Assembly: GCA_977017575.1 (NCBI GenBank)
Contig: CDRNVI010000087.1
Coordinates: 186,001 to 250,000, forward strand
DNA from: Paramoeba atlantica
Taxonomy: Eukaryota > Discosea
DNA: 64,000 bases
Reading direction: 5' to 3'
The translations under genes and the position numbers were made by a program. Shown here piece after piece: positions 42,443 through 52,173 of this stretch; position 1 is the first letter of the stretch, and every line of letters begins with the position of its first letter. The notes under the pieces are model-generated. The model had not been told where the DNA came from. It did not search any database and worked only from the letters and a program-made list of their open reading frames with translations.

Positions 42443-43453
42443 ATGAAGTGCTACTTCATGTCATCTGTGCAGTTAGCACTTTTTATAACTTTCAAAGATA
42501 CGCAAGCGCCACCGACAAAGAGACGGAGACTTAAGTCCAATTTTTCACCATCTGAAGCACCGGAAGACATTTCACAAACTAAAAAACCAGTTACTCGTAC
42601 CGGAAAAGTGAGAGGAGCGAAACTACCACTGGAATACGACCTTGTACGATTTGTAGCGGATATAAAAGGCCCACATTCTTCCTGGAAGGCATCGACACCT
42701 GCATGTGAGTGGAAAAGTGTGATATGCGATGAGGATTCACGTGTCGAAAATATCGATTTGAGCTTCATGTACCTCAGTGGATCACTCCAATGGAGTTACT
42801 TACCCCGTACGGTGCTTTCTTTTGCCGCATCTGACAATCATCTTACAGGAACAGTACCATTTGACTTATTGCCACCGGAACTCACGGATTTATGCCTACT
42901 TCAGAACGCGTTTAGCGGTGAGTTAGATTTTACACATCTCCCCGATACATTAAAGGAAATTAATTTGGCTTGGAATTACTTTGACGGACGTGTAAACCTG
43001 ACCCATTTGCCACCCAATTTGCTGAGTTTAAAACTTTATCACAACAAATTTTCCGGGAATCTTAACCTGTCCGATTTGCCGAATACTATACGAAACGTTT
43101 TCTTATTTGACAACCAATTCAAAGGTTCCGTTGACTTTACTCATTTGCCGGCACATTTAGTTGAACTTACTCTTTTTAATAACAACCTTTCCGGGGGTAT
43201 CGACCTTTCTAGTTTACCACCCACTTTAAAGAGGCTTGACTTGAGTGACAACGAGTTTCACGGAATAGTGATGCTTAACGATCTGTCTACCGAATTACAA
43301 ATACTCGTTTTGGAGAATAACGAAGATCTTTGTGGTGAGATTGATGTGCGTGCCATTCCAGAAGCTCTGGAAGAGGTACTCGTTAAAAATACCAAAATAG
43401 AGGTAATCGGACGTGAGCTTCCAACGGCGGATACACTCTGGCCCCCTTTATAA
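42443..43453 (+). CDS. LRR protein 6
   Basis: 336 residues from ATG 42443. The leader contains PPTKRRRLKSN (about residues 24-34), matching the basic motif of LRR protein 4. The cap is TGKVRGAKLPLEYDLVRFVA then SSWKASTPACEWKSVIC (residues about 53-98). Nine to ten LRRs follow (LPDTLKEINLAWNYFDG; LPPTLKRLDLSDNEFHG). It ends without a membrane anchor. A ribozyme-like repeat lies just downstream on the other strand. 43454-43617 is AT-rich and gene-free. Confidence 0.9.
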   Translation: MKCYFMSSVQLALFITFKDTQAPPTKRRRLKSNFSPSEAPEDISQTKKPVTRTGKVRGAKLPLEYDLVRFVADIKGPHSSWKASTPACEWKSVICDEDSRVENIDLSFMYLSGSLQWSYLPRTVLSFAASDNHLTGTVPFDLLPPELTDLCLLQNAFSGELDFTHLPDTLKEINLAWNYFDGRVNLTHLPPNLLSLKLYHNKFSGNLNLSDLPNTIRNVFLFDNQFKGSVDFTHLPAHLVELTLFNNNLSGGIDLSSLPPTLKRLDLSDNEFHGIVMLNDLSTELQILVLENNEDLCGEIDVRAIPEALEEVLVKNTKIEVIGRELPTADTLWPPL

Positions 43454-43617
43454 TAAAGGGGGATCCGTATAAAATTAATACGACCCCCTGACACACGAAT
43501 CTTTATACTCTCCCTCTCATTAATTTTTATAAATTATAAATTATATAAAAAAGTGAGCTATAATTATAATTACAAAAAATTAATGATCCCGTATAAATGA
43601 CCGCTATTCCAAAAACA

Positions 43618-43690
43618 GGTCGGCGTTAGTACGATCTGTAAGATGGTAGTGCCAGGGAAGACCGCGAGTAGGTCCCGACCATGCTTCCCC
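43618..43690 (-). ncRNA. HDV-like ribozyme copy
   Basis: From 43690 on the - strand: P1 GGGGAAG with CTTCCCT (7 bp, ending in the G-U wobble that HDV ribozymes have at the cleavage site), linker CAT, P2 GGTCGG with CCGACC, P3 ACC with GGT, and L3 TACTCGC. P4 has three mismatches but a change of G to A in its 5' strand keeps pairing with U. Cys-type catalytic C would be in ACG before P2'. Activity uncertain. Confidence 0.6.
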
Positions 43691-43975
43691 ATGCTGAATT
43701 TTTTCAGTGAATCGCGTTTTACAAAAATCAGTATCTTCATCTCAGGAAGAAAATCCCCCCCAAAAAGATTGTCTTTTCCCCTACATGAGCATTTTTTCAT
43801 GAATCAATATCTGAAGCTGAGAGTCAAATAAGCAAAAGAAATCACATAGAGGTAATGTACTATAAACAAAATAAAGTTTGTATTTTCTCACCATCTGCCT
43901 CCAGCATAGAAATCAACCATTTGCGCTTTTCTGTAAGAAATTTCTTCGAAGGAAGTCTATCCACGTTCACAAAAT

Positions 43976-44430
43976 AATTTTCTTTTTTAGGCTCTTCGTT
44001 AAACGCGGTGGTTGTTTTCAACTTAGAAGTCACTCATGCTGCGTGCTTCGCGTTGAAAACTACCACCGCGTTTAACGAAGAGCCTAAAAAAGAAACTTTG
44101 GCCTGGAAAGGTGAAGAAAACGGAAACATTCTAGACAAAAATAGCTGATTTTTGGGTAAAAGTGGGACCATTTTTGCGTATTTTAGCTCTCAGAGCACTA
44201 AACCCGACATTTGCGTGCGGGAAATCACTCGTAGGCAGGAATGAAAGCCTACTGAACGTATTGGGTAGAGAATGCGACTCCAACCACACCATTCTTTCGA
44301 CCCAAAAAGGCCCCTTTTATAAATTTTTCTTCTATTATATTACTGTGTTCCTCTTTATATTTTCACTTTTTTTGTTCACTTTTTTTTACAATAATCGAGG
44401 GTAGAGCGGTAGTTTTACAACCACCGTAAT
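43976..44430 (+). mobile_element. FB1 element, internally deleted but with both ends
   Basis: Hairpin arms 43976-44022 and 44050-44097, shortened core to about 44320, then directly the AT-rich region and right end (GAGGGTAGAGCGGTAGTTTT, CAACCACCG). The deletion removes the GC-rich block and minisatellite, giving ~455 bp. 43691-43975 holds no gene. Confidence 0.82.
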
Positions 44431-44899
44431 CCATCTTAAGTAGAATAAAAGAAAAAATTCTTTGGTTTAGAAAAAAATTAAGAAATAACGTTCGATTAAT
44501 TTCTGATTTATAACAATTAATGATCCCGCATAAACTAAATTTTTATAACTCGAAATCCATTTATATAAATTAATGAGAGAGGGAGTAATTTTTTTTCCCC
44601 CGCAGTAATATTGCAGAAATCTGAAGTTACCCAGTAGTGTTGTTTTGCGTCGCCGTGCTTTCGTTTATGCCGCTGACAAGTACACCTATTGTTTACATTA
44701 AACACAAATTTTATTACAGCAAAAACCAAAACATTTAGTCACCCCCTCATTTCCTCCTGCTTAACACACTTTTTAGCACAATTTCCCCCCTCTTTCTCCT
44801 TTTCTCCTTTCGATTCCCCCCAACCTACAAACCTTTACCCCCCCTTTTTAGCCTTAAAACAACTTGGCATCTTAAAAAAGGTCTTAAAAAAGGTCTCTC

Positions 44900-44932
44900 T
44901 TAAAGGGAGGTCTTTATCCGACCTCCCTTTAA
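44900..44932. repeat. 13-bp perfect hairpin
   Basis: TTAAAGGGAGGTC and GACCTCCCTTTAA around TTTATCC, preceded by three near-repeats of GGTCTTAAAAAA. Function unknown. The 98-codon frame across it lacks an ATG and is not called. 44431-44899 has no gene. Confidence 0.6.
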
Positions 44933-45216
44933 TGTACAGTGCGGGATTTACCGGTGAAACGGTTATTAAGGATAAAAGTAATTAAGGCAGAACCGATTTA
45001 AAAATTAATTATTGCCTTAATTAAAGTGGCGCTGATAAAAGCCCGAAACAGTCTTTATTTAAATATTGTAGTTTGTAGCATAAATATCAAATTTCTGCTA
45101 AAAGTGTTCAATTCTTGATCATTTTTCATGTTTTTCGAACTTTTCTAGACGAGCTTCGCCTGTTTCGCCTACCTTTACGGTCTTCAACCAGTTCAACGTG
45201 TGAGAGAAAACCTAAA

Positions 45217-45419
45217 ACGACCATTAAACTCAGGCTGAGGTGGACGACGGAGATACCAATAGTACTGGTGCGGCAGTTTTCTACAGAAAGAACGGCATCT
45301 CCACCTTTGCATGCGCCTGTGTTCATGCCATAAGGGACATTTTTCCTGTGGGAAACTGCCGCATCTGTACAATTGGTATCACCCTCGTCCACTTTGGCCT
45401 GGGTTACATACAGTGGTCG
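45217..45419. repeat. ~200-bp imperfect palindrome
   Basis: Arms about 45217-45287 and 45345-45419 pair with roughly 80% identity (GGTGGACGACGGAGATACCA against the complement of TGGTATCACCCTCGTCCACT). The centre is GCATGC. Both strands therefore encode similar ORFs (GDTNSTGAAVFYRKN and GDTNCTDAAVSHRKN), which is a consequence of the palindrome. It could be transcribed as a long hairpin RNA. 45420-45683 is gene-free leader sequence. Confidence 0.75.
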
Positions 45420-45683
45420 TCAGCGTAGCATGACCCCGTTTTACTTATCTGTTTTTACTCATTTTTGTTGTGAGAGCTTGTGTTGGATATTAAAAATTTC
45501 CTGTTTTGCACCTATCGCAGAAAAGTGAAAAGAAAAGATGAAGGAAGAAGGAAAAAAATTATTAAAGTAGTAACAAATCGTCTTAAAAACCCTACATCCC
45601 TTTAATGTAACTATCATGCAAATCACAAAAAAAACGTCTTAAACCAAACCTACATCCCTTTTGTTCTCCCCACCCTTTTTCCC

Positions 45684-47921
45684 ATGTCCTTTTCTCTGGA
45701 CCCCCACAACCCCTGCACCGTCACCACCCAGGGCTTCCCCCTCGATCTCCCGAAATGTCTCCCTAAGCTGTACGCCGCACTCGCGGGTCGTATTCTAAAG
45801 AATGACGGGATGAGTAACCCAAATAACGGGAATGAAACCCATAAGAACGAAAACTATCCCACGAAACCACAAAGTGTTTTAGGGGAGGATAAGATTTCCT
45901 CTTCTTCTTTCACCCCTCCCTATCTCCCTTCCTTGTTGGATTTACAACTTGGGGAGAATGGGAAAAAAGCCTTGTTGTTTTTTACCAATGAAACGGAGGC
46001 TCGGGTGGCCGCAGACGCCCTTCACGGGGTTGAGGGGTGGAGTGCGTGCCAAGGGGGGCAGGAGAGGAGCAAGGGAGGGGCAGGAGCAGGAGCAGGGAGA
46101 GGGGTGGTGGTGCCACCAAGTTTGATGAGCGCCTCGGTAGCTGCCGCGGAGGGGATTTCGAGTTCTTCGTTTTCGACAGTGAAGGCTTCGTCGGCGTGTT
46201 CTTCGTCGTCTTCGCCCGCAGGCGTGCACGATGTTTCGGGTTCAGCGCATAAAAGTAGCCGAGCGGGGGAGGATAACACACATGGGCGTAGTAATAAGTA
46301 TGGAAAAGAGGAGAAAAAAGAATTTAAGCCGGCGGGCTGGAAGAAGTCGACGAAGGCAGTGGATGAAAACGAGAACCGAATCGATGAGAGGAATACATTA
46401 GAAGCCGAAAAACAAGGTTCAGGTGCTACACATGCGGCGCACAAAGAGGAGTTACCTAGAAAATACCCACTACGTTCCCAAACCCCTCGTGAGGCTCCAC
46501 AGCCGATTGACATGGCACCGCGTGAAAATAAAAACACTCATTCATCAGCTACCTTGACGCAACCCAACGCTTCGCAAAACAAGCCCGTTTTACCGGAAAA
46601 TAGCACACTCCCTTCACGTAAACGAGGCAGTGCCACTCACCCCGAAGCCACCCATGAAAAATCAAAACTACGAAAACCCGAACACCCCCCTGCGTATGCA
46701 AAAGAGGCCAGCGAAACAGCCTCTGCGCACCCCTTTGAAAAGAGCCCACAAAAACAACACACCCATGGAAAGAAATCGCCCTTATCCCATCCCGCGGGCG
46801 CACCGGAGTCCGCCTCCTCCCCTGCTTTAGCGAAAGCTCCATTTCCAGCCCCACACCGCAGCCATAAAGATAAAGAGAAAGAAGTTTTGTATAACACAAA
46901 TAAAGAAAAAGCAGAGCACCAAAAAAAAGCAGAACAAAAAAAGGATGAAGCCTCGACGCCATCCCCGATGGAAACTTTGAATAACACAGAAAAAGAAATA
47001 AACCTAGAAAAAGATAAAACCAAAACAGAAAAGCCAATGACTGAAAAAGCAAATGCGGAGGTTATTGCTGAACGGTTACGGAGTAAAAAGAAGGTGGAGA
47101 GTGTCTTATCTCCGATGGCTGAAAAAGCGCAACCCCATGCGGGAGGCGTCGCCCAGAACTCAAATGCTGGATTCTTAGCCCACAAAAACAGCGCAGATCA
47201 CGTCGCCCATGAGAAGCTAAAGAACTTTGAGAAATCGCTGTCCCCAGTGTCTGCGGTCTCCTCCGGTTTTTTCTCTTCATCTTCCGCGTCCTGCCGGGTT
47301 CGTGTCTCCCCGTTGCCATTGTATGTCACCGAGGAGGTGTTGGAGGATCGTCTCGAGGCGAGTGAGATTGTGCCTTTAAAGTTTAGAATAGAAACAGAAT
47401 CGGTTGTGGAGAAGAAAGCACAAAAACAGGAAGATATAAAACCTAAAGATGAAAAAGGAAAAACAAGAGAAGAAGAAGAAGAGAAGAACATGAGAAATAA
47501 ACCGGAAACCTCCCCAGTACGATTTACGTTGTTGTTCTTTTCAAATGTCACCGATGCGAGGAATGCGATTTTGGGGATTCATCAGAAATGGAAATTCAAG
47601 GGTGTGCCTTGTGTGGCGCAGCTGGAGGAGAAAACGGTAGAGGAGAGGGATTGGGAGGCCGCGCTCTCGGTGGTGGGAAAACCGGAACACGCGGTTGTGG
47701 TGACGGGGTGGACAAACTTTGCGTGTACCGAATTGCTGCTATTTAAACTGTTTTCTCCTCTCGGGGCGTTGCTTGGGGCTCATGTGCTGAGCCCGCAGAA
47801 AGGGATGATTGAGTTTCGAAATGAAACGGAGGCCACGGCGGCGATCGCGTTTTCTACGACCCAAGGGTTTTTTATTAACCAGGAGCGCCTGTGGGCGTCG
47901 CGGTTGGTGCCACCGGAGTAG
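45684..47921 (+). CDS. Large low-complexity protein with RRM-like ends
   Basis: 745 residues from ATG 45684, preceded by a pyrimidine-rich leader. N-terminus (1-115): CTVTTQGFPLDLPKCLPKLY and KKALLFFTNETEARVAADAL resemble the beta1-alpha1 and beta3-alpha2 parts of a divergent RRM. The middle (~120-510) is Ser-, then Lys/Glu/Pro-rich and presumably disordered. C-terminus: CRVRVSPLPLYVTEEVLEDR, then RFTLLFFSNVTDARNAILGI, and a last module AVVVTGWTNFACTELLLFKL plus KGMIEFRNETEATAAIAFS. I infer two or three degenerate RRMs and an RNA-binding role. No RNP1 consensus is strict. AATAAA is near 48029. 47922-48351 is otherwise empty. Confidence 0.75.
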   Translation: MSFSLDPHNPCTVTTQGFPLDLPKCLPKLYAALAGRILKNDGMSNPNNGNETHKNENYPTKPQSVLGEDKISSSSFTPPYLPSLLDLQLGENGKKALLFFTNETEARVAADALHGVEGWSACQGGQERSKGGAGAGAGRGVVVPPSLMSASVAAAEGISSSSFSTVKASSACSSSSSPAGVHDVSGSAHKSSRAGEDNTHGRSNKYGKEEKKEFKPAGWKKSTKAVDENENRIDERNTLEAEKQGSGATHAAHKEELPRKYPLRSQTPREAPQPIDMAPRENKNTHSSATLTQPNASQNKPVLPENSTLPSRKRGSATHPEATHEKSKLRKPEHPPAYAKEASETASAHPFEKSPQKQHTHGKKSPLSHPAGAPESASSPALAKAPFPAPHRSHKDKEKEVLYNTNKEKAEHQKKAEQKKDEASTPSPMETLNNTEKEINLEKDKTKTEKPMTEKANAEVIAERLRSKKKVESVLSPMAEKAQPHAGGVAQNSNAGFLAHKNSADHVAHEKLKNFEKSLSPVSAVSSGFFSSSSASCRVRVSPLPLYVTEEVLEDRLEASEIVPLKFRIETESVVEKKAQKQEDIKPKDEKGKTREEEEEKNMRNKPETSPVRFTLLFFSNVTDARNAILGIHQKWKFKGVPCVAQLEEKTVEERDWEAALSVVGKPEHAVVVTGWTNFACTELLLFKLFSPLGALLGAHVLSPQKGMIEFRNETEATAAIAFSTTQGFFINQERLWASRLVPPE

Positions 47922-48351
47922 GGCTGAGAACGATTAGGGGAGATAGCGGAACATCACAGGATGCGTCGGAGATTTAATACGTGTGGACCACGTATTTTTT
48001 TTTTTTGAGTTTGTACTATATGATGATGAAATAAAGTGGTAAAGGTATTAGCGTTCATATTATACTTACCTTGCGCGCTTGTTGTTTTTCTTATTGTTTT
48101 TTCTTGTACTGTAAGTATGTCATTGTACTTTTTATCGATAAAGAATGTGAAGGCTAAAAACCTTTTTTAAAAGCATTTTATTGCACAACTAATATACCTA
48201 GCATTTGCAGGCTCTCATAAAGTTTCAAAAGGTAGCATTAACTCGCCTTCCATAGAAAGATCAAAAACATCTTTAGACATAAACTATTGATTCCGACATT
48301 CGGCTACCAACTCTCTTGTATTCCTATTCAAAATACTTGCTATTCTCCCCA

Positions 48352-48960
48352 ATGCTAGAACATCAGCCTCTCTCTGTTTTCATAGCCTCGGATACATTAC
48401 CTCTTCTGCCATCCAAAGTAGCGCGAGCCACTCTACCGCAAGAATACGATTTAGTGCGACTGATACAAAATGTGAAAAATCATCACCGCTCTTGGGACGC
48501 AAATACGCCTGCATGCGAATGGAGGGGGACCGTTTGTGATGCTCAGAAGGATATAGTAGAAATAGGATGGGAACTGAGTGATTTACATGGTGAGTTAAAT
48601 TGGAAATATTTGCCTCAAGAATTGCAAATCTTGTCGTTACATACGAATGCTTTATCGGGTGAAGTTCCCTTTGATCAACTGCCTTCGACAATGTTGCACC
48701 TTTCTCTGTTTTTTAACAAGTTCACGGGAACACCAAATTTTCTTTTTTTACCACCCCGCCTCAGCTATCTATCCATTAGTATGAATCAATTTGATGGCCA
48801 AGCAAATTTCTCGTCACTTCCAACAACTTTAAACTATTTGTATGTCAGAGACAACGAAGGGCTCAGTGGAACACTCCCAATCGAATCCATGTCGAGGGTC
48901 GGGTTTAGTTACAGTATTACAGGGACGCAGATTAAGGTGCATTACACCAACAGTGGATGA
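48352..48960 (+). CDS. LRR protein 7
   Basis: 202 residues; the first in-frame ATG is 48352 (MLEHQPLSVFIASDTLPLLP). The cap is SKVARATLPQEYDLVRLIQN then SWDANTPACEWRGTVC, where the usual K-x-R-G has become KVARA. Four to five LRRs follow (LPSTMLHLSLFFNKFTG). The first 20 residues are mildly hydrophobic. It is short, like LRR proteins 1 and 2, and lies 76 bp upstream of LRR protein 8. Confidence 0.85.
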   Translation: MLEHQPLSVFIASDTLPLLPSKVARATLPQEYDLVRLIQNVKNHHRSWDANTPACEWRGTVCDAQKDIVEIGWELSDLHGELNWKYLPQELQILSLHTNALSGEVPFDQLPSTMLHLSLFFNKFTGTPNFLFLPPRLSYLSISMNQFDGQANFSSLPTTLNYLYVRDNEGLSGTLPIESMSRVGFSYSITGTQIKVHYTNSG

Positions 48961-49035
48961 GAAAAGCACGAAATGGAAGAATTTTCCCGTTATCCTCGAA
49001 AATACAAATAGCCGTGCATAGTTGATCATTTTTTT

Positions 49036-50034
49036 ATGACGCCTGTCAACTTCAAATATTGTTTTACCCGTCGATTATCTCATTTACCCATTGCCTTAGC
49101 ACTTCATTTATTTTCTTCTACTATCGATTTCATGATACCAATTCTACATTTTTCGGACGAAGCGAAGCAACCAAATCGGTATGGATTACGGCTTAGCGAC
49201 AAAGACTCATCCGGTGCCAAAACATTAAGCGCTCATACGGCGCGTACACAGTCTCGCCCATCAAAGATAGGAAAGATAAACTTACCGCTAGAATTCGATC
49301 TTCTTCGAATGTTAAGCAATGTTACTGCTAGCTTTCAAGGTTACGACTGTCCCATAAAGTCCTGGAATGAATACACGCCAGCCTGTGAGTGGGAATACTT
49401 CAGGTGTAATTCACACGGTCAAGTGAACAGTCTCGAAGTTAGGGGAAACGAAAAGTTACGGGGTACCTTGCAGTGGGCATACATGCCCCAAACGTTCGAG
49501 TCCTTTTATATAGCGCGCCATGACCTGCAGGGGAGTATACCTTTGGAATATCTATCACGGGAGATGAAAGATTTTGATGTCAGCCATAACGCCTTCAATG
49601 GAAAATTGGATTTTCCACAGCTTCCTATAACGCTGGAGAAGCTTCGGTTAGGGGGGAACATGTTTGAGGGTACGCTTGATTTAACGAACCTTCCTATAGG
49701 CCTTACCGAGCTTCAGGCGAACAGCAACAAATTTTCCGGAAGTGTTGGCCTGAGTACTTTGCCTCCACAACTTAGAATGCTTGACCTTAGTGAAAACGCT
49801 TTTACCGGCACCCCGGATTTATGTTCTTTCCCACCTTGTCTACGAAAAGTATTTCTAAATGACAACGACTTCGATGGTTGCGCTCAATTTGATTTCCTTC
49901 ATGAAGGATTGCATGTGCTTCAGCTCTATAACAACCCTAATCTTTGTGGTCGAATAAATATGTCATTTCTGCCCACAAAATTGAGTATCTTTTCGATTCC
50001 GCACTACGACACGAACATTCAACATGGATATTAG
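49036..50034 (+). CDS. LRR protein 8
   Basis: 332 residues from ATG 49036. A second ATG at 49132 (MIPILHFSDEAKQ) aligns with the start of LRR protein 9 and may be the real one. The cap is SKIGKINLPLEFDLLRMLSN, then an insert with two extra residues groups (GYDCPIKSWNEYTPACEWEY) and FRCNSHG. Eight to nine LRRs follow. From about residue 170 it is nearly identical to LRR protein 9, and diverges more in the first LRRs. A 339-bp MITE sits 200 bp downstream. Confidence 0.87.
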   Translation: MTPVNFKYCFTRRLSHLPIALALHLFSSTIDFMIPILHFSDEAKQPNRYGLRLSDKDSSGAKTLSAHTARTQSRPSKIGKINLPLEFDLLRMLSNVTASFQGYDCPIKSWNEYTPACEWEYFRCNSHGQVNSLEVRGNEKLRGTLQWAYMPQTFESFYIARHDLQGSIPLEYLSREMKDFDVSHNAFNGKLDFPQLPITLEKLRLGGNMFEGTLDLTNLPIGLTELQANSNKFSGSVGLSTLPPQLRMLDLSENAFTGTPDLCSFPPCLRKVFLNDNDFDGCAQFDFLHEGLHVLQLYNNPNLCGRINMSFLPTKLSIFSIPHYDTNIQHGY

Positions 50035-50236
50035 TTTTTCGGAGGAGAGAGGAGGAGAATAAATTGTATTTCTAGCAAACCGCGCTTTGTATTTGTCCCG
50101 GTGAAATAGCGAGCTACAGATGCAAGCCACATGTATAAACTACAGATACAATACACGGCCACGGTCGCGGTAACGAAGAATCATAAGAGAATAAAGGTAT
50201 TTCACAAGGTTTTTTGCGCTGCTGAGCGACGAAAAG

Positions 50237-50575
50237 TACCGTCAAAGTACTTATTAACAATATTAATAATTAACGGAATGTCTTTTTGGGCAGAAATTAT
50301 TCCGTTCATTATTATTCCAATGATTTTTACTAAATTTCTACAAAACTTTAAGCGTCAAGAGAAGCGGTCTGCCGATACGTCTTAATCGATTCATCTTTTC
50401 GCGGTAACGTCGCTTTTTTTTTTCAGGAGAGAAATACGTCGAATTTTGTTGATAAACAGACCGCCCACTGACTAAAATTTTTGGGAAGATTTTGGTGAAA
50501 ATCTAAAAAAATATAATTATTCCGTTAATTATTATTCCAATGATTTTTATTCTGTTAATAAGTACTTTGACGGTA
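50237..50575. mobile_element. MITE with TACCGTCAAAG ends
   Basis: Inverted repeats TACCGTCAAAGTACTTATTA (then ACA) at both ends, AT-rich inside, including a second inverted pair around TTAACGGAAT. The corresponding place downstream of LRR protein 9 (about 53680) reads GCAACGAAAGTATAAC without it, an empty site. The flanks suggest duplication of about ACGAAAGTA. Confidence 0.85.
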
Positions 50576-51544
50576 TAACGAAAGTATAACAGAAATATCT
50601 TTTTTGACGTAACGATACAGGGGTGAACAGAAATCTTGCCCCCCCCCCCTGCGGAAAATTGATTGTTTTTATCCGTTTTTGCTCATCTTTGTAGCATTGC
50701 GGAGATCTCGTTTTCCTAGAGAAGGGCTTTGCCACCTTTTTTCATAGTGACCCCCTGGTGCTCATACGGCGACCCGAAAATCGACCAAAAACAACTCAAA
50801 TTTTGAAAATTAAGTGAGAAAATGCAGAAAATGCCGATCAGTAAGAACTAATACGTGATCTAAACTTTGTAGATTAGTACCCAGAAAGTCCGCCGTCATT
50901 TTCTAATACTATTCGTTTTTTTTTGGATTTAGGGTTTGTAGGTCTTGTTTTCATAGTTTCACAAAAGGGTAAAATGTACGTGACGGGTAAAAATTTGCTA
51001 AAAATCATGTTTTTTATCCCAGGAGAGCTCTAAGGAGCCATTAAGAAAGAAATGCAGCAAGACTATTCGCCATGAGAACGAGATTCATCAAACATTTTAG
51101 AAAAACTTTGGTCCTTTTCTGCTAATTTTTTAATATTCCTATACCTCGTAATATTCCTATACCCTCTTAATATTCCTACCAGGAATATTAACCCGGACAG
51201 TGGTTTAAAATAACCAATAAGAAACTTTTATGTTGTAATTTTAAAGTAGGCAACATTTTACCGGGCCGCTGTTGTTCGTGTGCTGTCCACTATTGTTGGA
51301 GGTACTGAATACCAGCGAGATTCGGTTTTCCGAGACCATTAATTTTTCGTGGATGTCTGCCTCCCTGAAGTTAGGAAACCGCCTATCAAGTTAGAGAATG
51401 GGTGATTTTCCGAATAACTTGCTCTGTCAAACACATTTGTGACAGTTTGTTCTTTGATTCGAAGGAGAATACGTTTCTCCGTATTTTTCAAAGCAACCCA
51501 ATCGTAAACCACGTAAAATAGAAAAGAATTCAAATTTATCATAA
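50576..51544. other. Gene-free stretch with short repeats
   Basis: Contains a C-run (50638) and GTGACCCCCTGGTGCTC (50746), which look like transposon termini. At 51128-51190 are three copies of TAATATTCCTATACC ending in the palindrome TAATATTCCTACCAGGAATATTA region. No gene. Confidence 0.5.
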
Positions 51545-51957
51545 TTAGCGGACACCCGCGTTCCTCCTTGTTCCGCGGAGGATAGTATCGCGGCGTTGCC
51601 TTTCTGAACAGCAACATTAATAGCTTGTAGTGCATGACGCAGGAAACCTTTCCTGTCCTGCGTATACCTTGCGATCTCCTTTAGGAGGAGTACGGTGCGC
51701 TTCCCTGTCACACCAAAAACGGTAAATGCAAGGGGGTAGAAATGCATATACCTTTTCGTCGCCATATCACTGTGCGCTTTTTCTTTTAAGCTTTCCACCC
51801 TTTCTAGAGTGTTGCCAGGTGCTACCCATTCGGCCTTAACATAAGAAGGGGCGAGGGGGTTAACGACGGTTACGTCCACCAGACATACCTTCCCTCCCGG
51901 CATAAAGCAGACGTCGGGGCCCCGACCATCGGAGAATCGGGGTTCATGATTGTCAGG
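51545..51957 (-). pseudogene. Non-LTR retrotransposon endonuclease fragment
   Basis: Reads HEPRFSDGRGPDVCF then CLVDVTVVNPLAPSYVKAEW and HSDMATKRYMHFYPLAFTVF, aligning with the restriction-like endonuclease of the element at 53781 (PRFDNGRGPDLCF, LVDVTVVNPLAPSYV). It is clearly a different subfamily. The PD and D-x-T catalytic motifs are kept, but no reverse transcriptase remains. 51958-52173 is empty. Confidence 0.82.
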
Positions 51958-52173
51958 AGTGAATTCAAATCAAATGCTCTCCTCATGCAGCGGAGAGGTT
52001 TCCTTCTCTATTTCGGCATGGGAGCGAAAGTTAAGGTAGTGTTAGTGGGAATGAAAAACTGGAGGGGACGTTACATGTGCAGGAAGTGGTAAAGGGTTTG
52101 AGGTACGATGTGAGGGAGAGGCGCATTTTTGTTAAAGCCGGCAGGGGGTCGCTGTACGCAAACCACTGCAATA

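Noticed and set aside
44689-44985. 98-codon ORF on the + strand
   Set aside because: It opens at TTG without an ATG, is low-complexity, and spans a hairpin.
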